Under the pieces are notes generated by a model. The model saw only the letters and a program-made list of their open reading frames with translations, made no database searches and was not told where the DNA came from. A stretch of 64,000 nt of DNA from Schizochytrium sp. TIO01 (lineage: Eukaryota; Sar; Bigyra; Thraustochytrida; Thraustochytriidae): NCBI GenBank assembly GCA_004764695.1, contig SMSO01000014.1, positions 3,113,148 to 3,177,147 of the forward strand. The letters run 5' to 3'. Positions 22,663-33,146 of this stretch are shown here, one piece after another. A program made the translations under genes and the position numbers. Numbering within the stretch: the stretch's first letter is position 1; the number at the start of each line of letters is the position of its first letter.

Positions 22663-22791
22663 TTAGACCGCGTTCTCCTTAGTTTCTTCAACTTCATCCA
22701 TTTCCACAAGCTTCACTATGATGTATACCGTCTGGATAGTTTGACAGCCCTTGGTATGACCCAATCGAGTGCGCATTGCCATATGTGGATT
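22663..22791 (-). CDS. Possible terminal exon of an unassigned gene
   Basis: On the minus strand, right after a CCCACAG acceptor-like sequence, 42 codons run to a TAA at 22665-22663 (NPHMAMRTRLGHTKGC, then a hydrophobic TVYIIVKLVEM and an acidic end). The text reads like the C-terminus of a real protein, but no upstream exon is evident before the phosphodiesterase gene at 23.3 kb. A 39-residue protein starting at the internal ATG is an alternative. The product is not recognised. It would be tail-to-tail with Bet3. Confidence 0.25.
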   Translation of the reverse strand, partial: NPHMAMRTRLGHTKGCQTIQTVYIIVKLVEMDEVEETKENAV

Positions 22792-23325
22792 CTGTGGGTT
22801 ATTAACACCTGAGCTCACTAAGGAGACGCAAGAACTCCGTCTCTGATATAAGCATACCGATTAGACGAATAGATGAACTGAGACGCTAATATCCTACACA
22901 AGCATAAACAAAAGTGCAGATTTCCCACCTTAGAATAATCCAAGGTAAAATCATTTCATTAAAATAACAGAATTGCCATAATATGTAACAGGAGCTTAAG
23001 TGCTGTTGATATTCTTTCTCTTCATTTTTCACTAGCCTGGGCACCTTCAAAACTTTCTATAAGGGACGTTCCTTAGGTTTCAAATCGGTCCCAGGGTCGA
23101 TTACACATAAAATATAGATTGACTGCATTGGTTACTACAATTGACTACGTGATATTGTTTATGCAATTTCAGGAATTTGATATATTTTACACTTCTTTGT
23201 AAATCCTAAAGAAGGATACCAACAAACATCAACAATGAGAAACAGAATTTTGTAAAACAAGGACATCAAAGAGCGCCTGTGAAACCAAAGAAACATCGAA
23301 TCCAATGAATTCCAACCTTCCTTGA
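22792..23325. other. Intergenic AT-rich stretch
   Basis: This lies downstream of the phosphodiesterase stop codon and probably contains its 3' UTR. No other coding sequence is apparent. Confidence 0.45.
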
Positions 23326-26300
23326 TTAACTCAATAGGCTTGTTGTTGCCGTGGCAGCAGTCATCGTACTGGACGGAGTACCTGGGGCAGTGGAGGCGTC
23401 AACGAAGCAATCTACATCTTGTGGAAGCCGATCGATTTCCATAAAACGGTGGAAATGACGAGGAATGCCACTAGATGCAAGCGAGGCTGTCTCACAAGAG
23501 TGACCGAGATCAGACTCTCGATCTCCGCGGAGAATTTCAACAGAACTCTTGTGGGAGGCTAAACTACTCATCGAAAGAGCTCGAAGCATCCGGCGGCGGT
23601 CTACTTGAGCATCTGAAAGGCTACCTCCTTCGGGCACTGCAGCATCGTCGATGGAGTCGTTTCGAGTCTTTTCTGGAGCATCCCCTTGAGAACGTGAACG
23701 TCTTAGAAGAAATGTCTTCGCGGCACGTTCTACTGCTCGAACTTTGGTCGTCGGCAGGGGTGATTTCTGGCCCTCCTCTTTAGGCTGGACTTCCTCCCGC
23801 CAACGTAAAAGGTTTGCCTTGATATTTGCAACTGCATGATCTAGCTCCAGATCAGGTACTTGGTTGAGAACTTCGTACAAAGGGAGGACGATTGCCTCAA
23901 TAAAACCACTCTGGAATCTTGCCAGAGGCAATTTAATTGTTCGGTCCATGAATGGCAACACAGGTAATCCACGTTCCTTTTCAAGATCGCCTTGATTACG
24001 AAATTCAACACAAAGACGCTCGGTCCATTGCTGGTAAACGGGCCATGGTTTGCCCGAGGCGGAAATATCCGCGGCATGAAGCGATGCCTCTAGAATATGG
24101 ATTTGCTCAAGATCTGATACCATCATTCCTTCTCGGGATTGTGAGTTTTGCAATGCTTGTGAAACTTTAGTGAGTCTAGCAACCAGAGCATCATGTTCTG
24201 CATTCTCAGTTGCAAGGACCATGGACACTACGGCTTTGCGGAAAATATTGAGATCTTCAGCCTGAAAGTTACACAGGAGATTTGCTCCAGGCGCCTGCAG
24301 AAGCTCAAATATAACAGCAGCATGCATCATTTCCAAAGGTGAGCGATCATTGTAACGAAGCGCGAGGGGGTGCCAGGTTTGTACAAGAAAGCTGTTCGTC
24401 ACGCCAGGATGGGCTACATCGTGGCCGAGGGCCGCAAAGACGGCAGCAAAACGCACGTCAAGCGTAGTGTACTTGGCAAGCCCACAGGAAATAAAAAAGT
24501 GGTTCATGGTCTGTGCTACATCAGCACCATGTATTGCGTTGTGATATGGATTTGGCAAGTAGCGAGCTTGCAGATAAGTAAGATAACGGAGGGCCTCACG
24601 CTCAGGCACATTTAACTCGCTAAATATGCCATGTCTTTCAAAAATGGCAAATCCAACAGCCACAAGAGGGCCACAAGATGCCAGTTGAGCTACGACAAAA
24701 ATATTAAACTCATCCCACAAGTCAATTTTGTGAAGCATAGACACGAGCTGCTCTAGCTCCTTGTTATTAACGCAGGGAAGATCGTCTCTGTATTGCTGAC
24801 TTTCCTGCTGTGAGTCCTCGGGGTGTTGGCGGTTATCCTGATTGGGAGGAAGGGAAGGAGGGCGCGGAAGAGCTGAGTTGTCTAAGTCATCGCAATCTAC
24901 ATGCTCCGCAGTACGATCACAATTACTAATAATAGCACTGGAGGCGTGCGAGCGACTGGATGACCTTTTGGAGCCGCTATGATGAGCCATGTGAACAACA
25001 TGGGACAAGTCAGGCGTAAGGTCCGGAAAGCTGCGACTAGCTAGCACAAGTTCCTCCTCCTCCTCATCTGCGCGCTTTGCAGCAGTGGCAACCTGGATAG
25101 TTTTGTCAAGGTCGAAGCACTGGAGTGGAATAAGGGAACCGGAACGCGTGTGTAAAAGTTTGCCAATTCTCTCATGGCTACTTGTGCTCTTAAGATTTGA
25201 GGCTGGGCTCTCCGAAGTGGCATCAACGGCATTAGCACCATGATCAGTTGCTATAGAACGATCATCACATACATTGGCGTCAGCTGCATCGCACGTGGCA
25301 GGCTCCAAACCAGGCCCCAACGGAGATTCATCAGGTAGTTGTTGCATTGGATTTGTAGCCGAACCTGAAGAACACAACGATGGGGACATTGAGGAAGAGG
25401 GCAGGAGAGTGGAGGTATTTAGATGCAGTGGTTCTCCTGAAGGCACTGATGCGAATGACGGGCCCGACAGCAAGTCGTCAGAGTCCGAACCGTCAGTAGC
25501 GGAAATTGCCAAAGGATCTACTCTAACATTGTGATCGTTGATTGTCATGGAACAGTTATCTCGGTGATATGAATTGCTATTCAAGATGAGCTTTTCAGGT
25601 GAGATTGGGTTGGTGCTGAAGAAATCGCCACATTCACCCTCATCCACGTCGTCTGAATTAGAGCAGTCCCCAGCTGCCTGGGCTGCAGCACTATCTTCTT
25701 CGTCTCCTAAGTCCACCTCTTTGGCATCTTCTTCTTCAATATCTTCAATATCTTGTTCTCCACCTGCGTTTCCTGTATGTATCTTGTACAAAGAAGGGTG
25801 TTGAAAGCTAGGCGACGTCAACGACGGCGGCTTGATTGGCCTCGATCGCAAAGGTGAAGAGGCGCGCGAGCTTGTGTTTTTTCGAGGGTTGCATGTAGAG
25901 TTTGAAGATGCAGATGGTGGGCTTGAGGGACGATTCTCTAGTGGCACTGGTGTCTTGGAGTCAAAGTCACTATGCCAATCTGCATGGATATCAACATCAT
26001 CATCCATTAGCGAGTCGTCATCCGAAATGGAAACATCTTCATCAATTCCTGTCGAGATATAGTCTACATCATTTGAGGAAAACGCACGAATACGCCGACT
26101 GTTACCTTTCGCAGATTCTACGCCACTATCACCTAGAATGTTCCGAATGGGCGCTTCAGGAAGGCTAGACTTGCGTCCAAACTTCCCATTTATGCCACCG
26201 TTAAGATTTGCCGCCATGAACGACGAAGCTCGTGTAGGAGGCGTGCTCCGCGCGCTATGGAGACTAATATGCCCTGACCCAACTGAGTGTAGAGATCTAG

Positions 26301-27261
26301 CAGACGCGAGTCTCCGCATGGGTTGGGACTCTGCAAACTCGTTGAGCAGGTACTGCTTGACATCGTCAGGGAAGGAGTCTACACGCCTCTTGACATCGTC
26401 AACTTCGGGGTCAACGAGAGCTGCCAGTGCCCTCTGGCATACAAGTGCTTCCTGTCTCGTAAGCATGATAAGCTGCGTCCTTGGTTCCTTTGCAAGCGCC
26501 TCGTCCAATATCCTCATTGACTCTCTGAGCAGCTTCGTGTTATATAATGACTGCTGCACAGAAGTTCTTGACATCGGCGACCTCCCTTCGCCTAAATACC
26601 TGGCCATATCGCCCATCGATTTTGCAGATTGTGCTGCCTGAAGAACAGAGCCATTTCCATAAAAATGTGTGCCTCTATTGTTTTGAGTCTGGTTGTGATG
26701 TAGGGTTTGAGTCTTGACGGAATTATGATTTTTAGCCATATGAGGGTCCAATTTACCCATGCTCGAGAGACCGAGGCGGGTCGGGGTAGGCGCGGAGTTC
26801 GGTGATGGCTCCCAGACGGCACTCCGAGAAGACTCGATACTACTAACCTTGATGGGTGGAGGCCTTGGGAACAGGTCATCGACATCGCGTATTGGGTGTA
26901 GCGAGAGTGTGGATGCAGAAGAAGATGAGGCTGATGCCAGTGAAAGCTTGGAGCGTAGGCGCCTCGAGGTCAAGCCTTCATCCCCGGCAGCCTCCATAGG
27001 ATCCGAAGACATTGTAATGTCGTCAGGTTTGGTACCTTGAAGTGCAGCGGGGCTGTCTGCTACTACATCAACTTCTCGCGGCTCAAGAATAGTCTGCACG
27101 CGTGAATAAGCATTGGGGCTTGCTTGCGCCGCAGAATAAGAGGATCTAGAGGCACCATGAGGTATCGGGGTAGAGAGATCTGTGCCAGCGGAGTCTGAAA
27201 CGGAGCTGGGAGCTGAGACGGTGCTGTAGAGATTTGCCTCAGTGGCGTCAGGCTCAGCCAT
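23326..27261 (-). CDS. Class I 3',5'-cyclic nucleotide phosphodiesterase with long disordered N-terminus
   Basis: This enzyme should hydrolyse cAMP and/or cGMP to the 5'-monophosphate. The true start is the ATG at 27261 (MAEPDATEANLYS), giving 1311 residues; the frame upstream opens only at a TTG. The catalytic domain spans about residues 838-1155. Its metal-binding residues are all visible: HNAIH at 907-911, GHDVAHPG with His947-Asp948, and LHAADIS with Asp1065. The purine-clamping glutamine appears as Gln1117 in ARFQSGFIEAIVLPLYE. The first 830 residues are mostly low-complexity and acidic, except a helical patch at about 246-315 (LLRESMRILDEALAKEPRTQ). I see no GAF, PAS, UCR or transmembrane segment. 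The Ser/Arg-rich tail after 1155 could be a phosphorylation target. The fold is closest to PDE4-like enzymes; nucleotide preference is not decided. Confidence 0.93.
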   Translation of the reverse strand: MAEPDATEANLYSTVSAPSSVSDSAGTDLSTPIPHGASRSSYSAAQASPNAYSRVQTILEPREVDVVADSPAALQGTKPDDITMSSDPMEAAGDEGLTSRRLRSKLSLASASSSSASTLSLHPIRDVDDLFPRPPPIKVSSIESSRSAVWEPSPNSAPTPTRLGLSSMGKLDPHMAKNHNSVKTQTLHHNQTQNNRGTHFYGNGSVLQAAQSAKSMGDMARYLGEGRSPMSRTSVQQSLYNTKLLRESMRILDEALAKEPRTQLIMLTRQEALVCQRALAALVDPEVDDVKRRVDSFPDDVKQYLLNEFAESQPMRRLASARSLHSVGSGHISLHSARSTPPTRASSFMAANLNGGINGKFGRKSSLPEAPIRNILGDSGVESAKGNSRRIRAFSSNDVDYISTGIDEDVSISDDDSLMDDDVDIHADWHSDFDSKTPVPLENRPSSPPSASSNSTCNPRKNTSSRASSPLRSRPIKPPSLTSPSFQHPSLYKIHTGNAGGEQDIEDIEEEDAKEVDLGDEEDSAAAQAAGDCSNSDDVDEGECGDFFSTNPISPEKLILNSNSYHRDNCSMTINDHNVRVDPLAISATDGSDSDDLLSGPSFASVPSGEPLHLNTSTLLPSSSMSPSLCSSGSATNPMQQLPDESPLGPGLEPATCDAADANVCDDRSIATDHGANAVDATSESPASNLKSTSSHERIGKLLHTRSGSLIPLQCFDLDKTIQVATAAKRADEEEEELVLASRSFPDLTPDLSHVVHMAHHSGSKRSSSRSHASSAIISNCDRTAEHVDCDDLDNSALPRPPSLPPNQDNRQHPEDSQQESQQYRDDLPCVNNKELEQLVSMLHKIDLWDEFNIFVVAQLASCGPLVAVGFAIFERHGIFSELNVPEREALRYLTYLQARYLPNPYHNAIHGADVAQTMNHFFISCGLAKYTTLDVRFAAVFAALGHDVAHPGVTNSFLVQTWHPLALRYNDRSPLEMMHAAVIFELLQAPGANLLCNFQAEDLNIFRKAVVSMVLATENAEHDALVARLTKVSQALQNSQSREGMMVSDLEQIHILEASLHAADISASGKPWPVYQQWTERLCVEFRNQGDLEKERGLPVLPFMDRTIKLPLARFQSGFIEAIVLPLYEVLNQVPDLELDHAVANIKANLLRWREEVQPKEEGQKSPLPTTKVRAVERAAKTFLLRRSRSQGDAPEKTRNDSIDDAAVPEGGSLSDAQVDRRRMLRALSMSSLASHKSSVEILRGDRESDLGHSCETASLASSGIPRHFHRFMEIDRLPQDVDCFVDASTAPGTPSSTMTAATATTSLLS

Positions 27262-29354
27262 GGTCAACTCAAAAGGGTACTAACGGAGGAAGAGGCAATG
27301 GGGACTCCTCCTCCAGACCCGCACGGGTGCCTCGAGGGCGTCGTTGACGGTGGGTCGCAAAATGATGGCGCCTTTGCGCGCCAATCAGCTTTGGAATCCG
27401 CAGCGGCCTCGAAGTCGAAGAAGAATTGACAATGCAGCAGTAATAAATTTGAAGAGAAAAAAAAAAGTGAAAAAAAAAAAATGAAATAATATACATACAT
27501 TTTAAAGTAGAATAAGTACATAGGCATTAAGTAGCCTTTCGAGTTATTACTGTTTTCTTTTCGTTCTTTTTCATGGAAAACTAAAAATAGTGTTAGTAGT
27601 ACCATAGATTTTTCGTCGTACCTACTACTTATTCAGGAAAGAGAAAGAAAAAGAGAAAAAAGTATTCCGTTGAAAAGAAAAAGCAGAAGAAAAGGTCGGT
27701 CGACTGCGAGAACTCTCGAGGGCTGTACAGGACAGAAAGTAAGGCTGGATGAGTTGCATGAGCTCTATCGGAGAGATGCTCACGAGTCAGGGATCCTGTG
27801 ATGAGCTCGAGAAGCTCACAATCCATATCTGCGCTGCTTAGTTTAGCTTTGAGGATCGAGTAAAGAATATAATCGATTGACTGACTCGCTGACTCACTAT
27901 CTCAAGAGTTATAATAGCTTATCTTTTTTGTAAGAAAAAAAAGCTTAGATATATCAAAGAAAAGGGTTCATGCAGAGCCAAAAGTAAACTTGAAAAGTGA
28001 GGGGGATTACTTTTCTATAACTCGCTCCAACACAAGCGGGGGTGGGAAACAATGCCAAAAATGAAGAAGTGATTTCCTAGGTTCTCATTCGAGGCGTAAA
28101 CAGATGGGTTCACTCACATTCTATAGACATACATGTGTATATAGCTATATATAGCTATAGTTTTAATTTATGATTTTTTATAAATTTATTATTATTATTA
28201 TTGTTATATTATTTTAATAGTGAAACAACTTGTTTACAAGTCGGGTACTTTCCAGTTGGTTTGTTTGTTTGGTCCGAAGCAAAGTTTCATTCGCGCTATT
28301 GTGCGTTATCCTTGAGATTTCGAAGTCCTACTTACGAACAACCAACGCCTTCAGGCTCCACTCCCTTCGCCAGGTTCCTCTTAAGTTGTTTCTCCAAGTT
28401 TTGCCTTGGAATTCGATCATTAGGCAGCATTAAACAAGTAACACTTTTATCACCTCCAGTACCTGAGGACAGACATCATCTTATTGCTCTTTGAGTTTTG
28501 GTGCTCTTTAAACAATGACTTGCTATTGCATCAGCCTACGTACCGTGCTATTAGCAGAGGAGTAAGCATATTTTCAATCAGAATCTGGTGATGTTTCCTC
28601 AGGTTTAAGGCTGTGGCTCTTGTCGGGAAGAGCTCGAGGAAGAGGCGGAAGGCCACCCATTTAGCTGAGTCAGCAGCAGGATTGGATGAGCTTGGGACTA
28701 ATTTCCTTAGGTGGTGGTGAATCTTGTTGGAAACTACAACGAAACTAGGTACCTACATCAAAAGCAATATGTAAGAAGATCGCCATCGCTTTTTCGAGTT
28801 CCTAGCACTCGACTAGTCCTGACTATGATTAAGACGACGTATATCTTAGTCCCTCTTTAACGGGGGCAAAACTGAGGGTCCTACTAACTCCTACCTCGTC
28901 TGATAAGCATTATCGGTACCACCTATAATTTTTTATAACTTTGAGTAATAAATAACAAACGCCTTGAAGAGGTGAAAAAGGCCACTGGAATCACTTGAGC
29001 AGTTAGTGGTGGGGTCTTCGAGTGCTGACGATCCAGCGAGAGTTTGGACAGTGGAGTAAAGATAGAAAGATTTTCACAGGTGCATATGTGGAACGCTGAT
29101 TGTGTTTGATTTTGTGTATAAACCCAACACAAGTGGCTCCAAGATTATGCTTTCCTTCCTTTTCTCCGGGACACTACTAAACGTGTTAATTTAAAAAATA
29201 TGAATGTTTTTAATGTTCTTCAAATCTATTTACTTAAATGATAAGCATAATTTGGGCTTCTTCACCATTTCGTTCCTTCTCTAGAGGCCTACGAAAAACA
29301 ACAAATTGCCCAAAGAGAGAAGTAGAACAAAACAAGCAACTCGGGCATGGTTAA

Positions 29355-30553
29355 ACTGCACTGGCAATATTAGCGACTAAACCCAAGCGTCTTAGTTTCT
29401 GTTGTATTGCTACGATAACGGAAGATAAATGCGCTTTCCCAGCATTACTCAGTGAATTTAGCGTCGGACTGATATTTGAGACTAACCTGGATGAAGCGAA
29501 CCGTGGAGCAAACCGGAGCAATATGTGTGAGCGTCTGCAAGCTGGAGCAGTGTGGAAAGTAAACACTTCACGAAATCTTGTTTGCGCGTAGTCCTTAAAT
29601 ACTTTATCCTTCTTCGATGAATTTTGTGCCGACTTTGACGGTGACGTGTTTCAATTTGACCCTGTTACCAGCAATGCATCAAGAGGGCTTGCTGGTATTC
29701 TTGCGAATGCAAATAAATTAGGCCCTTACAGCTGTGAGTGCAAGGACAAAGCTTCAAAGCATGATTATAGCATTTGCGAGAATGTCATAAAGCTTTTCGT
29801 CAGCCTGAGCTAAACCTCTTGCAAGCTATTGGCTAGCATCTGAAGAACACTTTAGATGTATGTAGCCCCTGCATAGGGCGTTCGACAGGGCTTAAGATGG
29901 AGCAGCCGTAAAAAGGTCTCTGGTCCCTCATATTTTCCCCTTGGTATCCATGCACAAGAATGTCAACTCGAATGACATGTGCCCTATCTTTCACAACGAG
30001 AGAACTACCGTGTAATAGCAAACTTGCTTGAAGGCGTATATTTTGTGGGTCTTGAAAAAGGAGATTTCATTGGCGCTCGAATAAAGCTGGCGTCCCCGTA
30101 CAACGGGTCCCACTGCTTCCATAGCTTTGGAGGATTTGCAATGCTGATTTACGCATACGAGTCGGAGTATTCCGCATTGCTTTGTTTCATGAGCAGAACA
30201 TTGTTACTCACGAGTATTCGTGGTAATTCATTAGCGCCAAACATCTCGACGTCCTCCGGATAAGGAAGTCAGAACCACCGCATTCGACATCGCGCTTACT
30301 CTTGTCCTCTATGCTGTTGTTGGCTTCTGCGCACCGCTCTGCCTGAGCCTTCGTTTCTGATGTGCAGGCAAAGCATCTATCTTTCAACTCGTTTCTACGC
30401 AAGTGCAAAAGACAAAGTAAATTTGTCGATTGCGATCCTTGCCCAGCACTTCCAACGAGCACGCAACCTGCTCTCAATATTGTCCCGACAACGGCAGGAC
30501 AATTTCTCGCATTTGACGTCAAGGGAGGCCTCGTTGCGCCGTTGGCGTAGTTT
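29355..30553 (+). pseudogene. Degraded coding-like region of unknown origin
   Basis: Frame 29355-29813 reads as protein over 152 codons, broken only by one TAG at 29589-29591 (for example EFSVGLIFETNLDEANRG before it and GDVFQFDPVTSNASRGLAGI after it). The same frame reopens at about 29976-30263 (NLLEGVYFVGLEKGDF, ASPYNGSHCFHSFGG). A shifted frame at about 30360-30550 (VDCDPCPALPTSTQPA) starts just after a GTGCAG acceptor-like site. The parts contain several cysteines and could come from a secreted or surface protein. No ATG leads them and I recognise no family. A decayed gene is more likely than an active spliced one, but several small exons cannot be excluded. Confidence 0.3.
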
Positions 30554-31455
30554 GAACGGGCCCTGTTCAATTAAATGAACTGATTGTGAAGAAAAACGAG
30601 GATTGATCTCTTCAAAATGAAAATACTTTTTTAGGCGTATTCATATTTTTAATTATTTAATTTTTTATAATGATATAAGCTTGTATAGGAACATATTCAT
30701 TATACATAGCTATACATAGCTTTATTTTAAAGCCTCAACAGGAAAATTATATGATAACTTGAACTGGAAACGAAGAAGAAGAAAAAGAAAAGAAGAAGAA
30801 GAAGGGATACCTGATAGTCATTATTTAGATCATTTTAGTATCCATATCATCACTAGAAAGTTAAAAAGCAAAAAGGAAAGAGAAAAAGAGATTAGGTATT
30901 TTCTTCTGATAACCGATAAATCATTCCTGACGCTCCTCCAGTATGTCGTAGCGAAGCTCTTCACAAAACAGACAATCACGCCTATGAAAGTCCAGCGCCC
31001 CCCCCCCGTTCAGCATCGTATTTGGACCTTGCTCGCAAATCTGGATTACAGTCCTCTTTAGTGCTGCGCGGCATTGTTGATCTCCAAAGGACTAATGCAG
31101 GGCGATGTTCATATTCGTACTACTCTTACATGATTTTCACGCATAGCATTCACAGGGATACCATTTCGCGATCCGACTTAATTCTTATAGCCACATTAAA
31201 GTTGGCAAAGCCACTGGGACTTGAGCTACTACCTTCTGGTGGCGCAATTCTTTCGCAAGCTTAAGGCGAGTGAAGGCATAGGTCAATTTCGATGAATTTG
31301 TGGAGTTTTCCTGCTTTTGTTTCTGGTGGCTTGCGATTAATTCACCGACGACGCGCCACGGCAATGACTGCAGCAGTGTTGTGTATTGCTTCGACGTTTG
31401 GAGCTCTTGTGTAAGTCTGCCCATAAAACGAGCAGAAATAAGTAAGACCTTCTAG

Positions 31456-31782
31456 ACAGTTCTACTGGAAACACGGCACAAGGCAAGTGCTGATGCGAGG
31501 TCCTGCGCGAGCGTTGACGGGTACCTGGAGACCATGTGGGGCGGGGTTTTTGCGCTTATGGCTATTGAATTCTCGGCGCTTGGGCGGAGCAAAATTGAGC
31601 AACGCTCCAGAGAGGGCGTTTTTTGCGTTGTGAAAAAATGTCCCTCCATTTTAGTTGAGGAAAGAACTTGCCAGACAGCTATTACTACCTTCTACTCCGT
31701 TACAGAGGGTGGGGCTTTCGAAAGCCTATTCTATGCTGCTCTCCACATAGACTATCATAACACTGAGTACCCAAAAAGTTAA
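31456..31782 (+). pseudogene. Coding-like frame without start, unknown family
   Basis: The frame is open for 108 codons from just after a TAG at 31453-31455 to a TAA at 31780-31782. It reads as a compact mixed protein (SVDGYLETMWGGVFALMAIE, GVFCVVKKCPSILVEERTC). The first ATG is at 31534, in the middle of the frame, so this may be the end of a longer decayed gene or an isolated exon. No family is recognised. Confidence 0.25.
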
Positions 31783-33146
31783 ATTGCATGTACGGAAGGG
31801 TTCGTTATGGACAAAGTGGTCGAACTGGGGACAATGTGCGTCGTTTTAACCGACACATTGTGTTATACATAGCCTTAGTTGTCTATATTATAAACAGAGA
31901 AACCCCGAGACATCGTAGTCAAGCATGGTGCAAGAGCAGTCGAAAGTGGACTTCACGCTAACTTGCAGGGCAACGGGATAACGAATAAGGTTGGGAAACA
32001 AAGAAATGAACTAATTTCTCCCTTGATAGAATTAGATTAAAGAGATTCCAGCTGTGATTCAAGTGAGACTTTGAAAAGAATAACGCTTCTCTTGATTTCT
32101 TCGTCATGATTAGTTTGAGAGATAAAAAAATAAAATAAAAAAGTTCCATAAGGTTCACCACTAGTTTCAAAGTTTATATGAATACAGAGAAATCTGCAGT
32201 ACCCTTTGCTCTTTTCTCCTAAGACGCAGATCAAGACTAAACTGTCAACGTAAACTATGGAGATATAAAAAGTTTGTTTGTGGCTTCGGCACATTGAGTA
32301 TGATGGGTTTTAAACATAAAGCTTAAGCTATTTATGATGACCAGCTGCGAGAGAGAAACGGCTGTACTATCCACCAACATCGACATATTAAACGCACTAA
32401 CACTGCGTTGTCTCTGTACAATGAGTCACTCCTGATCTTCAGAAATATGAGCAAGCGAACGGGTGTTGACATCTCCCAAGATACAATTCGAACACAGGAT
32501 TGGCGAATTTCTGGAGTTGGGCCAAATATGACAAAATTTCTTTATGACTTCTAAAACTTTGATGACTCAGTTATGCACGTATGTTATGCATGTAAACAGA
32601 AGTCGATTCAGAGCTTAGTGACATCTTTTATAAATTTTGTCGACCTAAAGTATGAAGTTTTCTTAGCATCAGCAGCAGCATAGTTTTGCGCATAGCGTCA
32701 GCTTGAGAAAAAAACAAAAAAAACTACAGTAATTTGTTGTTTGAGATATAACGAGACATCACAACTTCCTGTACTCCTATATTTATTTTTGCAGAATGTC
32801 AAATAGGCAAGTATATTAAAATCTGCTTGGCTATCCATACTTTTCGTTTCGCAAATCAGTTGCTTTTTTTTAATTAGAGCAAATGACTAGGAGGCATTAG
32901 GACCTAGCATTTGACCAACGAGCGAGCCTTGAAGGCTCTATGCAATGCTCAGCCAAAGCCACGCAATGAACCCAAGTGATGAGATGACCCAGAAATTGAA
33001 GTGTTCCATCTACAGACCGAACTGTCAGAGGACCTTTTTTGCCACCTTTAGAGCTATCGATCGTCTCTAGACCAGCAGCCCTGGTTGTAAGGGGACCTCG
33101 TGTATATTATTTCGACCAGTGTGAGCAGTCAGAATTAGCTTAGGAA

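Larger units (their letters stand above)
27262..33146. other. Long region without an intact gene
   Basis: The first 0.6 kb is probably promoter and 5' UTR of the phosphodiesterase gene. The rest is AT-rich and holds degraded coding-like plus-strand frames at 29.36-30.55 and 31.46-31.78 kb, listed separately. A further plus-strand frame around 31.02-31.26 kb follows a nine-base C run near 31000-31008, where a slippage frameshift would be plausible. No transposase, reverse transcriptase or terminal repeat could be recognised. Confidence 0.45.
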
